Assembly (NCBI GenBank): GCA_900299115.1
Contig: OMIO01000106.1
Coordinates: 1-54,031, forward strand
Direction of reading: 5' to 3'
Length of the DNA stretch: 54,031 bases
DNA from: Methylocystaceae bacterium
Lineage (GTDB): Bacteria; Pseudomonadota; Alphaproteobacteria; Rhizobiales; Beijerinckiaceae
Shown piece by piece: positions 45,643 to 54,031 of the stretch (position 1 is the first letter of the stretch; every line of letters begins with the position of its first letter). The position numbers were made by a program, and so were the translations under genes. The notes under the pieces are model-generated. The model was not told where the DNA came from, did no database searches, and worked only from the letters and a program-made list of their open reading frames with translations.

Positions 45643-48033
45643 TTAAGGCTTTAACAAGCGCTGGAGATAGTCGAGCTCCTCCACGCCTCGCTCCGGCTGA
45701 CCTAATCGCCGCCTCAATTCTTCTTGCAGTTGATGCGCCCGCTGGGCGGGCGGCAATCCAAGCGGATCATATTTCTCCTTTGTGGATTGTTGCCCGCCAG
45801 AGGTGCGACCCAAAGGATCGCGCCCCATTCCCTGACGCCGTCGACCAGCCCTCCCGCCAGGCGCGCCGCCCTCTTGTTGTGCGCGTAATTTTTCTGAAAG
45901 GGCGTCCGCTGTTTCACGCAAAGCCTCCAAAGTCTCTTGCTGAGAGTCTAGCGCGCGCTCTAAATCCTCATTCTTCGGCCCCAGCGCATCTTCTGCTTGT
46001 TTCATAGATTTGCGGGCTTTTTCTAACTCACTTGCGCTTTCTGGATTATCATTGCGCCAGTTATCTTGCGCGCGCTCTAACCGCTTACGCAACTCCTCCT
46101 GTCGCTGTCGAATTGTTTCCTGACGATGTTTCTTCTGATGATTTTCTTCCTCTTCTTTTTGCTGAGGCTGCAAACCTGGCGTCTCGCGAGCCGCTTCAAG
46201 CGTCTCATCTCGAAGCGCTTGTTCATCGCGTGATAATTGATCCAATTCTTTTAGCTGTTTCGCGGCATTCTGCTGCGCAGAGCCCTCCGCTTCCTCGCCA
46301 GCTGACGCCTGAAGATTTTCCATCATCTCTTGCAATTCAGAAAGGAGTTTTTCTGCTTGCGTATGATCGCCTGATTTTAAAGCATCCTGTATATTTTCCA
46401 GTAAATTTTCTATTTGCTGTTTTGTTATCAGCTCATTTTCATCACGAGCGGCCTCAGACGAATGATTGTCCTTAGAGCTTGCAAAGAGCTCATTCATAAA
46501 ATTATCCAGCGCGCGACTTAATTCTTGCAAACGCTGCGACAGCGCCTTTTCATCTTCATGATTTTGGATTGCCTCTTGAAGCGATTTCTCGCTTATGCGT
46601 AAATCCTTTTCCGCCTGAGCGCTTTTACCTGCTTCAATATCCAAGGCGATCGCCCAAAGCAGATCAACAACGCTGCGCAATTCATCGTCGCTTCGCTTTC
46701 CATCTAGACTGTTGCGCGCTGCACGCAACCCTAGGTAAATCTGGGCTGGAATCTCAAAAATTTCTGGCGCTAACGTCAAAGAATCTAGTGCTTGCGCTAC
46801 CATAACCCGCGTTTGCGGATGAAGGGCAAGGTTGCGTCTTTGCTCAATTAATGACCGAGCAAGCGGTTCTTTGAACACGCGCTGAGGTAAAGTAATATTA
46901 AGTGTTTTAGAAACGCCAATATTTTCCCCAGCATCCTTGGCAATCAAACGCATCTCAAGCGACGTTCCAGCAAAAGGGCTTTCGGAAAGATCTATTGTCG
47001 CTTGTAGCGGCTCATTGCCAGCATCACGCGTAGAATTGATTAGAGCCGCACGCGGCGCATCATAGAGCGCCTTACTATTAGGCGCTCTCATACTAAAGGC
47101 GGCCTCTATGCTCACTACGCCATAATCATCAGTAGCGGCATATTCAATTATCATGGATCCTGATGCATTCTGTCGAATAGCCTCGAGTAGAGTAACAACT
47201 GGTGGTTGATCGAGAATTGGCGTAATTTCATATTTGCGGCCGTCTGCAAGCGTGAAATGCCCAAGATTACTAAGTTTATAAACCGGTTGTTTGTTCGTTT
47301 GCGCTGATCCATCATTATCAGCCAACCGAACAAAACCATCCTCAACAACTACCTGCGCCGTGTCAGGACTCATCCGCAAAATAGAATTTATTGGCACAGA
47401 AATTTCGCTGCTTTGCAATGGCAGCATTAACGCTGGACGTAACGTATAAGCAGGCGGATCAAACCAAGCTTCAACTCTTTCACTAGATCGCAAAAGATTT
47501 ACTGAGCGCCAATCCAAAGCCGCCATTAATCTTTGGCGTTTTTCGTCGCCTGCTACAAAAGCCGCCGCAATGGCGCAGACCAACGCAAATGCACGCAAGG
47601 CGAATGGATCAAAACGCGGTAAATCCGTCTTAGGCCACGCTATCGGCAGTTTCTCTAGCGCATCGTGCAATTTTGTTTGATGCAATGCCCAGAATACACG
47701 CGTTTTTGGGTCGGTCTCTGCGTTTGCCAGGCGATCTTGCAAAGATTGAGCGGGGAGCAGACCTGGGAGCGCTTCAGAATCAAGCCGCTTGATTGCGGCG
47801 CGTGGCGATGGAAAACCCTGAACGATTTCTTGCACAATGAGGAACAAGGCCGCAAATAAGAAAAGGGCTTCTCCGAGAATGCGCAAGCCTAATGGCGCAA
47901 TACGCCAAAGATCTAGCCAAGTTATAGTCAGAAAAAAAAGCGCAATGGTCACCAGCCCGGCGCTTAAGCGCAACATGCGCTCAATGAGCAGAACCAGAGA
48001 ATATCTAAGCAATAGCTGCTCTAGGCGCTTCAT
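45643..48033 (-). CDS. TIGR02302/DUF4175 family membrane protein
   Basis: A 796-residue alphaproteobacterial protein of unknown function. Two to three transmembrane helices lie in residues 10-70 (ALFFLTITWLDLWRIA and the LFLFAALFLIV stretch) and another near 145-165. A beta-rich periplasmic middle follows, then a C-terminal half that is strongly Gln/Glu/Arg-rich coiled coil, with the family end ELDYLQRLLKP. ATG 48033 is preferred because AAGGAG lies four bases upstream; the frame runs 20 codons further without such a site. Confidence 0.88.
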   Translation of the reverse strand: MKRLEQLLLRYSLVLLIERMLRLSAGLVTIALFFLTITWLDLWRIAPLGLRILGEALFLFAALFLIVQEIVQGFPSPRAAIKRLDSEALPGLLPAQSLQDRLANAETDPKTRVFWALHQTKLHDALEKLPIAWPKTDLPRFDPFALRAFALVCAIAAAFVAGDEKRQRLMAALDWRSVNLLRSSERVEAWFDPPAYTLRPALMLPLQSSEISVPINSILRMSPDTAQVVVEDGFVRLADNDGSAQTNKQPVYKLSNLGHFTLADGRKYEITPILDQPPVVTLLEAIRQNASGSMIIEYAATDDYGVVSIEAAFSMRAPNSKALYDAPRAALINSTRDAGNEPLQATIDLSESPFAGTSLEMRLIAKDAGENIGVSKTLNITLPQRVFKEPLARSLIEQRRNLALHPQTRVMVAQALDSLTLAPEIFEIPAQIYLGLRAARNSLDGKRSDDELRSVVDLLWAIALDIEAGKSAQAEKDLRISEKSLQEAIQNHEDEKALSQRLQELSRALDNFMNELFASSKDNHSSEAARDENELITKQQIENLLENIQDALKSGDHTQAEKLLSELQEMMENLQASAGEEAEGSAQQNAAKQLKELDQLSRDEQALRDETLEAARETPGLQPQQKEEEENHQKKHRQETIRQRQEELRKRLERAQDNWRNDNPESASELEKARKSMKQAEDALGPKNEDLERALDSQQETLEALRETADALSEKLRAQQEGGAPGGRAGRRRQGMGRDPLGRTSGGQQSTKEKYDPLGLPPAQRAHQLQEELRRRLGQPERGVEELDYLQRLLKP

Positions 48034-48224
48034 CTTTCTCCTTGGCGATTGTATCAAAAGAAGCGTAAGCTGATCCTCGCTTCGCCTAATCATTGGTTTA
48101 TGAGTGTCGTCTTTTTTTAAGCTCCATGATCCTTTAGCACCCTAATAACCAGAGCCGCACCCTGACCTTCGCTAAAATACGATCCCAAGACACGATCTCT
48201 CCTCCAATATCAGATCTTCGTCTC

Positions 48225-48668
48225 TTGCCAGCTCAAGTAGCGGCAATACGCAACAAGATACTCTGGGCGCTTGAAAAAAATGACCTGGAAGCATTGCGCA
48301 TCCCTATTGACTGGAACGAGATGCGCCCGCTCTTTGCTAAAAGCGGCGCCTTCAAAGCGGGAACGGATCCAATTGAGATACTCAAAGCGCAATCTTTTGA
48401 TACGAAAGGACATGAGATATTACGGATCTTAAGAAATATTCTCGCTCAGCCTTATGTCAAAATCACCCGCGGTCCCACCACTCTTTTTGAATGGCCTGCT
48501 TTTGCTCGGCGTAGCCTATCGCCTGAAACTGAAAACGAACGCCTGGAACAATGGTCTTGTGTGCGCTTTGCCGATTTAAAAGAATCTAACAGGCTTGGTC
48601 GACCACGCATCATGCGCATTGGCATCGCCGCCGATGGGGTTTGGCATTATTTCTGGAGCGAAGATTAA
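48225..48668 (+). CDS. Hyphomicrobiales-type hypothetical protein
   Basis: A 147-residue hypothetical protein. ALEALRIPIDWNEMRPLF and the ending GVWHYFWSED look like a conserved alphaproteobacterial family of unknown function. TTG 48225 is the only standard start in the frame, with no ribosome-binding site. The residues upstream of it (SDLRLL) look like part of the conserved protein, while the frame is closed by TAG at 48135-48137. The true N-terminus is unclear: an unusual start or a broken 5' end. The stop overlaps the convergent dihydroorotase gene by four bases. Confidence 0.7.
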   Translation: MPAQVAAIRNKILWALEKNDLEALRIPIDWNEMRPLFAKSGAFKAGTDPIEILKAQSFDTKGHEILRILRNILAQPYVKITRGPTTLFEWPAFARRSLSPETENERLEQWSCVRFADLKESNRLGRPRIMRIGIAADGVWHYFWSED

Positions 48669-49990
48669 AGGGCGGCATGAAATCTTATTGGCGCACCAAC
48701 AGATTGCGCAACAAGCTCTCCTTCCCACATTACTTTACGACCGCGAACGAGGGTCCCAATTGGCCAGCCTTGCACCGTTTTGCCATCATAAGGCGTCCAT
48801 CCAACTCTTGAACCTATCCATGAATTACGGATGATTTCTCGTCGTTTTAAATCCACAATTGTTAAGTCTGCATCATAACCCACAGCGACGCGACCTTTTT
48901 GCGCAATGCCAAAAAGCCTTGCGGGGCCAGCGCTTGTAAGGTCAACCAATCTCGCCAAGCTTATGCGCCCTGCATTCAAATGATCCAACAGCAAGGGCAC
49001 AATGGTCTGAACGCCTGTCATCCCTGAAGGACTTTGAGGATAGGGCCTAGCTTTCTCTTCTAATGTATGAGGCGCATGATCAGATCCAATGACATCGACA
49101 ATTCCTTGAGTAATCCCGCGCCATAGCGCTTCACGATGCCGAGCGCTTCTTACTGGTGGGTTCATTTGCGCAAGGGCGCCAATCCGCTGATAATCTGTGT
49201 CGTCCATCGTCAAATGATGTGGCGTCACCTCTACAGAGGCAATGTCTTTACACTGCGCGAGTAACTCGATTTCTTCTTCCGTGGTGACATGAAGCACATG
49301 AATCAATGCGCCTTTTTGCTGGGCAATTTTAATCAATCGGCGCGTTGATTGCACAGCCGTTTCAACATCGCGCCAAATTGGATGCGATGATGGATCGCCC
49401 TCTCTGCGAAGATGCTTGCGCGCAATCAACCGCTCTTCATCTTCGCTATGAAAAGCGACCCGACGACGCGTGTGCGACAATACCTCTGCAATACCGGCGT
49501 CATCCGCAATCAATAATGAGCCAGTAGAAGAGCCCATGAATACCTTAACGCCTGCTGCGCCGGGCAAGCGCTCTAGCTCAGCGAGATCGCGAGCATTTTC
49601 ATGTGTTCCGCCAACCCAAAAAGCAAAATCACAGTGCATTCGGTTAAGTCCGCGGCGGACTTTGTCAGCCAACGCCTCCGGCGTCGAGGTTAAGGGATCG
49701 GTATTCGGCATTTCAAAGACTGCCGTAACGCCGCCAAGAACTGCGCTCCGTGAACCAGATTCGAGATCTTCCTTATGCGGCATGCCAGGCTCACGAAAAT
49801 GAACTTGCGTATCGATCACCCCAGGCAAAATGTGCAAGCCCCGACAATTAATTTTTTCAGCTGCGTCACAGCTGGAAAGTTGCCCTATTTCAGCAATTTT
49901 TCCATCGATTACGCCAATATCCCGCTCAGATTCGCCATCTTGATTGACCAGCGCCCCGCCATAAAGAACAACATCAAAAGATCGCCTCAT
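48665..49990 (-). CDS. pyrC: Dihydroorotase (class I, PyrC-like)
   Basis: Amidohydrolase of 441 residues closing the dihydroorotate ring in pyrimidine synthesis. GVIDTQVHFREPG aligns with the metal-binding D-x-H-x-H-F-R motif, the first His being Gln. GVKVFMGSSTG holds the bridging Lys, with His in AFHSEDEE and VLHVTTEEE, and Asp in IGSDHAPHT. I recall the Gln as common in alphaproteobacterial members of this branch, so it need not mean inactivity. A hydantoinase or allantoinase function is possible but less likely. No pyrB is adjacent. Confidence 0.88.
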   Translation of the reverse strand: MRRSFDVVLYGGALVNQDGESERDIGVIDGKIAEIGQLSSCDAAEKINCRGLHILPGVIDTQVHFREPGMPHKEDLESGSRSAVLGGVTAVFEMPNTDPLTSTPEALADKVRRGLNRMHCDFAFWVGGTHENARDLAELERLPGAAGVKVFMGSSTGSLLIADDAGIAEVLSHTRRRVAFHSEDEERLIARKHLRREGDPSSHPIWRDVETAVQSTRRLIKIAQQKGALIHVLHVTTEEEIELLAQCKDIASVEVTPHHLTMDDTDYQRIGALAQMNPPVRSARHREALWRGITQGIVDVIGSDHAPHTLEEKARPYPQSPSGMTGVQTIVPLLLDHLNAGRISLARLVDLTSAGPARLFGIAQKGRVAVGYDADLTIVDLKRREIIRNSWIGSRVGWTPYDGKTVQGWPIGTLVRGRKVMWEGELVAQSVGAPIRFHAAL

Positions 49991-50079
49991 AACGCTTTGC
50001 TCCGCTGATCGTGATAGATTTAAGATAGAGGCTTATTGCGCGCTGGCCAATGGCTGACCTTGCTGGAGAAAATGAAGCG

Positions 50080-50904
50080 ATGACTGCATCAATATTTCTT
50101 GAAGATCGCAGTGTGATTGACGTTTCTGGCCCAGAAGCAGGCAAGTTTCTTCATAATTTAGTGACAAATGACGTCTTAAACCTATCGCCTGGCCAGGCCT
50201 GCTTCGCCGCGCTCCTCTCTCCGCAAGGGAAAATACAAGCAGATTTTTTCATCTTCATGCTGGCGCCGGATAGCTATTTTCTAGATTGCCCAAAACAGTT
50301 AGCATTAGATCTTATCCAACGCCTCAAACTTTATAAATTACGTATGTCCGTCACAATAAATGACCGAAGTGCGGAATTATGCGTTTATGCCTTTCCTGAC
50401 GCTCCTGAGCGACCATCAGCACCCAGTGTAACCTCAGCGCGCGATCCTCGCGCGTCCTTTGGTTGGCGCGCAATTGCATTGAAAAATTCTATCTCCGCTT
50501 CAGAAACATTTGCGTCTTATGAGGCGCGCCGCATTCTTCTGGGTCTTCCCTCAGGAGGCTTAGATTTTGCCTATGGCGACGCCTTCCCACACGAAACAAA
50601 TATGGACCAGCTTTGCGGCGTTGATTTTAACAAAGGCTGCTATGTCGGTCAGGAAGTTGTCTCACGCATGAAACATCGCGGCGAGGCGCGAAAACGCATC
50701 ACCCCCTATCTCGCGACGCCGCAAGCTCCCCCTCCAGGAACGCCGATCAATGCTGAAGGGATAGAGATTGGCGTAACAGGATCTCACTCAGGCGTCACAG
50801 GCCTCGCTATGATCAGACGCGATCGACTGGCCCAGGCGATCGCAAGCGGTAAAACGCCAATGGCGGAACAAATGCGCATCGACTTTCAGCTCGAGCCGAG
50901 CTGA
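50080..50904 (+). CDS. ygfZ: Folate-binding protein YgfZ/GcvT family
   Basis: A 274-residue YgfZ-like protein that supports Fe-S cluster enzyme maturation with tetrahydrofolate. The conserved K-G-C-Y-x-G-Q-E motif reads NKGCYVGQEVVSRMKHRG, following the FLHNLVTNDV N-terminal helix pattern. ATG 50080 is chosen because the family domain starts there; ATG 50050 is in frame ten codons upstream. It precedes mch on the same strand by about 107 bases. Confidence 0.9.
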   Translation: MTASIFLEDRSVIDVSGPEAGKFLHNLVTNDVLNLSPGQACFAALLSPQGKIQADFFIFMLAPDSYFLDCPKQLALDLIQRLKLYKLRMSVTINDRSAELCVYAFPDAPERPSAPSVTSARDPRASFGWRAIALKNSISASETFASYEARRILLGLPSGGLDFAYGDAFPHETNMDQLCGVDFNKGCYVGQEVVSRMKHRGEARKRITPYLATPQAPPPGTPINAEGIEIGVTGSHSGVTGLAMIRRDRLAQAIASGKTPMAEQMRIDFQLEPS

Positions 50905-51011
50905 ATCTTGAAACAATGCTTTCGTTCGCCAAAAAAGCCCGATAAGTTCCCGCTCGCCATGTGGGGCGTGAGACCCGGCGGCGCAGAAAATCAACTTGAA
51001 AGGAACGCCAG

Positions 51012-51992
51012 GTGAGCGGAAGCCAGAATACAGACGGCCGGACAACGGCGAGCGTTAATGCACTTGCTGGCGGAATTGTCGACCGCTTAGTTGCTGAGGC
51101 GGATCGTTTCCGCGTTGCTGTCACCCACGGCAGCTTAGGAGAATTATTGATCGACGCTGGCGCTAAGGCGTCAGGCGGCGTCGATGTAGGCCTTCTCCTG
51201 ACGGAAATCTGTATGGGTGGCCTGGGACGCGTTTCCCTGTCGCCGGCGCCAGGCGCTTCGAAATGGCCGTTCTGGCTCACTGTTTCGAGTAACGATCCTG
51301 TCGTTGCCTGTCTTGCGAGCCAATATGCGGGCTGGAGTCTGCAGCATGAAAAGTTTTTTGCGCTGGGATCAGGACCTGGACGCGCGCAAGCGCGCGTTGA
51401 AAAATTGTTTGATGAGCTCTCATATAAAGATCAAGCTAAGCGCGTAACAATCGTGTTGGAAAGCGCTTCGCCGCCGCCAAAAGAGGTGGTCGAAAAAGTT
51501 GCCGCAAAATCCGGCGTTGATCCAAAACATGTCGCCTTTATTTACGCGCCGACACAATCGCTTGCTGGCAGCGTACAAGTTGTTGGACGCGTGCTTGAAG
51601 TCGCCCTACACAAAGCGCATGAACTCCATTTCCCCCTTGATCATATCGTTGACGGGGTCGCAACAGCGCCTTTATCTCCTCCACATCCGGATTTTATACA
51701 GGCGATGGGACGTACGAATGATGCAATCATCTATGCGGGGCGCGCGCATCTTTTCGTAAAGGGCCCGGCCTCTGCGGCAAAAGAACTTGCTGAAAAATTA
51801 CCCAGTAGTAATTCCAAAGACTACGGACGGCCATTTGCTGATATTTTCAAAGCATATAAAGGCGATTTTTATCAAATTGACGGTAGTCTGTTTTCACCTG
51901 CTGAAGCACTGGTCACCGCCATTGAAACAGGCGAAACCTTTCGGGCAGGTAAAATCAATGAAAGCTTGCTTGATAAATCTTTTGGAGGCTAA
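51012..51992 (+). CDS. mch: Methenyl-tetrahydromethanopterin cyclohydrolase
   Basis: Mch converts methenyl-H4MPT to formyl-H4MPT in formaldehyde oxidation to formate. The 326-residue product has the family features: SVNALAGGIVDRLV, GGVDVGLLLTEICMGGLG, the cofactor-region FFALGSGPGRAQA, FIYAPTQSLAGSVQVVGRVLE and the end YGRPFADIFKAYKGDFYQIDGSLFSPAEA. The start is GTG 51012 with AAGGAA upstream. It is a marker of methylotrophs (and of methanogens). The ATP-grasp gene begins three bases after its stop. Confidence 0.97.
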   Translation: MSGSQNTDGRTTASVNALAGGIVDRLVAEADRFRVAVTHGSLGELLIDAGAKASGGVDVGLLLTEICMGGLGRVSLSPAPGASKWPFWLTVSSNDPVVACLASQYAGWSLQHEKFFALGSGPGRAQARVEKLFDELSYKDQAKRVTIVLESASPPPKEVVEKVAAKSGVDPKHVAFIYAPTQSLAGSVQVVGRVLEVALHKAHELHFPLDHIVDGVATAPLSPPHPDFIQAMGRTNDAIIYAGRAHLFVKGPASAAKELAEKLPSSNSKDYGRPFADIFKAYKGDFYQIDGSLFSPAEALVTAIETGETFRAGKINESLLDKSFGG

Positions 51993-51994
51993 GG

Positions 51995-52909
51995 CTGACT
52001 TATCGTCTCCTCGGAAAGTCAGCGCTCAAACCTCGCATTGCTGTTTTCACGGATAAGTTAGATTGGCATGTTGAGGCGACACTTAAGGCTTATAGCGCGT
52101 TAGGAGCGCATCCTATCGCCGTACGCCTATCTGATTGTCGCTTCGACAGCTTGCGCCCATCCGGCGTTGCGATCCCTGGCTTTCACCAACTTCCAGATCT
52201 CGTTATCGTGCGCGCCATCGGAGATGGCTCGTTAGAAGCGGTAACGATGCGATTAGCGATTTTGCATGCGCTTGAACAATTAGGCGTGCGGGTCGTCAAT
52301 AAAGCGCGCGCTATCGAAGCATGCACTGATAAATCCTTGGCAAGTTTTCTTTTGCAAAGAGCAGGGATTGCAACGCCACAAACATTCACCACGCAGAATT
52401 TAGCTCAAGCGCGCGCAATAGCTCGACGCGAATGTCCCAGTGGCCCCATGGTTTTGAAGCCCCTCTTTGGCGCACAAGGCTGGGGAATTAAATTAATCGA
52501 AAGCGAAGTGGACATCCCAACCGCGCAAGAAGCGCGAGGCGTTTTCTATTTGCAACGTTTTGTTGGTCCGTCACGCCCGCCCTATGAGGATATGCGGATT
52601 CTTATCGCTAACGGAACAATTATTGGCGCAATGCGACGACGCTCCAGCCATTGGATCACGAATGTGCGGCAAGGCGCAAAGCCTCTTGCCGTCATTCCTT
52701 CACAAGAGGAGGGGAGATTAGCTCTCGCCGCAGCGCATGCTCTGAATGCAGAAATTGCTGGGGTAGATTTAATCGTCCCTGCCCATGGCGCGCCCCTGGT
52801 GCTAGAGGTCAATAGTATGGCTGGGTGGTTTGGTTTACAAAAAATTACTGCTTTCTCGATAGCGGAACGTCTTGCTCAAGCGACGTTAAATTTAACTCCC
52901 CAATGTTGA
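51995..52909 (+). CDS. ATP-grasp protein of the H4MPT cluster (Orf5, RimK-like)
   Basis: An ATP-grasp ligase of about 304 residues, homologous to Orf5 of methylotroph H4MPT clusters and probably involved in making or modifying the pterin cofactor. The N-terminal domain reads KPRIAVFTDKLDWH. The ATP-grasp core has MVLKPLFGAQGWGI, YLQRFV, DMRILIANG and GVDLIVPAHGAPLVLEVN. A shorter start at TTG 52151 would cut off this N-domain. In the full frame the best-placed codon is CTG 51995, six bases after a perfect GGAGG (51984-51988) that overlaps the mch end. No ATG, GTG or TTG precedes 52151 in this frame. Confidence 0.85.
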   Translation: MTYRLLGKSALKPRIAVFTDKLDWHVEATLKAYSALGAHPIAVRLSDCRFDSLRPSGVAIPGFHQLPDLVIVRAIGDGSLEAVTMRLAILHALEQLGVRVVNKARAIEACTDKSLASFLLQRAGIATPQTFTTQNLAQARAIARRECPSGPMVLKPLFGAQGWGIKLIESEVDIPTAQEARGVFYLQRFVGPSRPPYEDMRILIANGTIIGAMRRRSSHWITNVRQGAKPLAVIPSQEEGRLALAAAHALNAEIAGVDLIVPAHGAPLVLEVNSMAGWFGLQKITAFSIAERLAQATLNLTPQC

Positions 52910-53775
52910 AATTTTCCGTTGCTTCAGAGCGCGTCGCACAAGCTTTCATCACCGCTTGCGAGGCTGAGTTACAGGCGCCCAAACCTGGCAATGTCCATAT
53001 TTTTGCGTCTGGACATGGCATGGCGACACAAGACTTTGTTGACAGCGCGCGTGTCGCCGCGCCTTTCAGCGCCGATCCAAATTTGTCTGTTGGAGCAAAA
53101 ATACTCGCCGCAACTCAAGCCACATGGGCGGCTGTTGGACAAAATACAAATTTGGGGATCATTCTCCTCTGCGCGCCGCTCGCGCAAGCCGCCCTTAACG
53201 CCGCCACAGCAGATCTGCGTTATGAAACATCTCAGCTGTGTAAAACGCTTGGCCGTGATGATGCGCGTGACGCATTCCAAGCCATTCAACTCGCAAATCC
53301 AGCGGGACTCGGCGCGTCTACAAAAGACGATGTACGGGCGCCTGCGCAAACAACTTTGGCTGCGGCGATGGCCCACGCCGCGCCATACGATCGAATCGCC
53401 TATCAATACGCCAATGATTTTCGCGATATTTTTGATATTGGCCTCAATAGCCTCGCCCGCGCGCGCGCAGCGGGTGAAGATGAAGTTTTGTCTACATTAA
53501 CGGTTTATCTCACCTTTCTAGGCAGCTTCCCTGACAGCCACATCGCCAGAAAATATGGTCCCCATAGAGCGCAAAGCCTTCTATTGGATGCGCGCGGCTT
53601 TAACGCCCAATTTTCGAGCGCTGCGCGATCAGATCGCATCGCATCCGCCCTGAAATGGGACGCCGCGCTTAAGCAAAATAGCCTAAATCCGGGGACGAGC
53701 GCAGATCTCACTGTCGCCACGCTTTTTGCAGATAAGCTAGCGCAGAGCTTGGCAAACGTCCCCAAAAATGGTTGA
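52903..53775 (+). CDS. Triphosphoribosyl-dephospho-CoA synthase-like protein of the H4MPT cluster (Orf7)
   Basis: A 290-residue CitG-family protein (Orf7 of methylotrophs) with PKPGNVHIFASGHGM, the NTNLGIILLCAPL helix and GLGASTKDDVR. CitG builds a CoA-derived prosthetic group; in H4MPT clusters the relative is thought to help cofactor synthesis. The ATG at 52903 overlaps the orf5 stop (ATGTTGA) and no ribosome-binding site is seen, so translation is probably coupled. The frame is open 26 codons further upstream inside orf5 and that extension is rejected. Confidence 0.88.
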   Translation: MLKFSVASERVAQAFITACEAELQAPKPGNVHIFASGHGMATQDFVDSARVAAPFSADPNLSVGAKILAATQATWAAVGQNTNLGIILLCAPLAQAALNAATADLRYETSQLCKTLGRDDARDAFQAIQLANPAGLGASTKDDVRAPAQTTLAAAMAHAAPYDRIAYQYANDFRDIFDIGLNSLARARAAGEDEVLSTLTVYLTFLGSFPDSHIARKYGPHRAQSLLLDARGFNAQFSSAARSDRIASALKWDAALKQNSLNPGTSADLTVATLFADKLAQSLANVPKNG

Positions 53776-53910
53776 GTCGCCGCCCGCGCGCATGCGTGTC
53801 GCGGCTCTTGGCCAGTGGGCCAGCGTCGCCGCTCGGCGTCGAAAATAATGAGCGGATGGTTAGTGGCAAACCACAGGACCGTCCAAAAATATTTTGAGGA
53901 GGAGATGAAT

Positions 53911-54031
53911 ATGGCTTTGATTAATAAGATGCTTGTTGGCGAGTCGCTTGTTGGCGAAGGTAATGAAGTTGCGCATATCGACCTGATTATGGGCCCACGC
54001 GGCTCAGCGGCGGAACTGGCGTTTGCGAATG
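53911..54031 (+). CDS. fae: Formaldehyde-activating enzyme Fae (3' partial)
   Basis: The first 40 residues of Fae, which joins formaldehyde to H4MPT to give methylene-H4MPT. The start [20 protein letters not shown] and the following [12 protein letters not shown] are almost identical to known Fae proteins and include the catalytic His of the VAHIDL motif. A strong GAGGAGGAG precedes the ATG. The gene runs off the right edge. Fae is one of the most abundant proteins in methylotrophs, which fits the strong ribosome-binding site. The 135-base gap before it contains short hairpins but no clear promoter. Confidence 0.96.
   Translation, partial: MALINKMLVGESLVGEGNEVAHIDLIMGPRGSAAELAFAN

Noticed and set aside
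46032-46475. 147-codon plus-strand frame inside the TIGR02302 gene
   Set aside because: It arises from the Gln/Glu-rich coiled-coil coding sequence read on the opposite strand.

Overview
The window reads as a chromosomal segment of a methylotrophic alphaproteobacterium, most likely Hyphomicrobiales (Beijerinckiaceae/Methylocystaceae-like). The strongest evidence is the right end: mch, an ATP-grasp gene (orf5), a CitG-like gene (orf7) and the start of fae, an arrangement known from the tetrahydromethanopterin (H4MPT) formaldehyde-oxidation cluster of alphaproteobacterial methylotrophs. Other alphaproteobacterial marks are the three-gene pntAA-pntAB-pntB transhydrogenase preceded by a tiny aa3-oxidase subunit IV gene, DUF4164-zapA, a TIGR02302/DUF4175 protein, an IalB-family protein, metX-metW and a CIRCE-controlled groESL. 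No rRNA, tRNA, CRISPR array, insertion sequence or prophage was seen; the segment is mostly core metabolism and housekeeping.

Layout. 1-1.9 kb: an AT-rich coiled-coil gene running in from the left edge, then a 0.4 kb AT-rich gap. 1.9-6.4 kb (minus): a TPP riboswitch followed by thiO, thiS, thiG, then thiE fused in frame to a peptidoglycan amidase, and an SDR gene. 6.5-7.8 kb: a secreted coiled-coil protein, zapA and DUF4164. 8-10.8 kb: gap, pgk, hspQ and a bidirectional terminator. 10.8-16.2 kb: an IalB-like protein with a structured leader, a YejA-like binding protein, mutL and a Tat-exported MsrB. 16.2-22.7 kb (minus): an unrecognised frame broken by one in-frame TAG, a di-heme peroxidase, a Kef-type antiporter and a glycosyltransferase. 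22.8-27.6 kb: alpha/beta hydrolase, metXW, a Crp/Fnr regulator, DUF1636 and ppa. 27.7-33.5 kb: ECF-like sigma/anti-sigma pair, fabI, an active/inactive M16 peptidase pair and lspA. 33.6-39.2 kb: groESL and the pnt operon. 39.5-44.3 kb: a probable metal (perhaps copper) handling locus: DUF2946-like protein, ExbB, ExbD, TonB, a second TonB-like protein, an Asp-box beta-propeller with a CECC cluster, and a TlpA-like thioredoxin. 44.4-50.9 kb: a small hypothetical gene, PduO-type cobalamin adenosyltransferase, twin-transmembrane protein, TIGR02302 protein, a Hyphomicrobiales-type hypothetical protein, dihydroorotase and YgfZ. 51.0 kb to the end: mch-orf5-orf7-fae.

Functional links. Fae joins formaldehyde to H4MPT and Mch acts two steps later, so the right end is the formaldehyde-oxidation branch. 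The TPP riboswitch puts thiamin synthesis, the fused amidase and probably the SDR under one control. ExbB/ExbD/TonB would energise outer-membrane uptake, with exported Cys-rich and thioredoxin-fold partners, although no TonB-dependent receptor lies in the window. The points most worth a second look are the ThiE-amidase fusion, the TAG-interrupted frame at 16.3-18.2 kb, the Asp-box/TonB locus, and orf5, which appears to start at CTG behind an excellent ribosome-binding site. All assignments come from reading translations and motifs; no database search was run.
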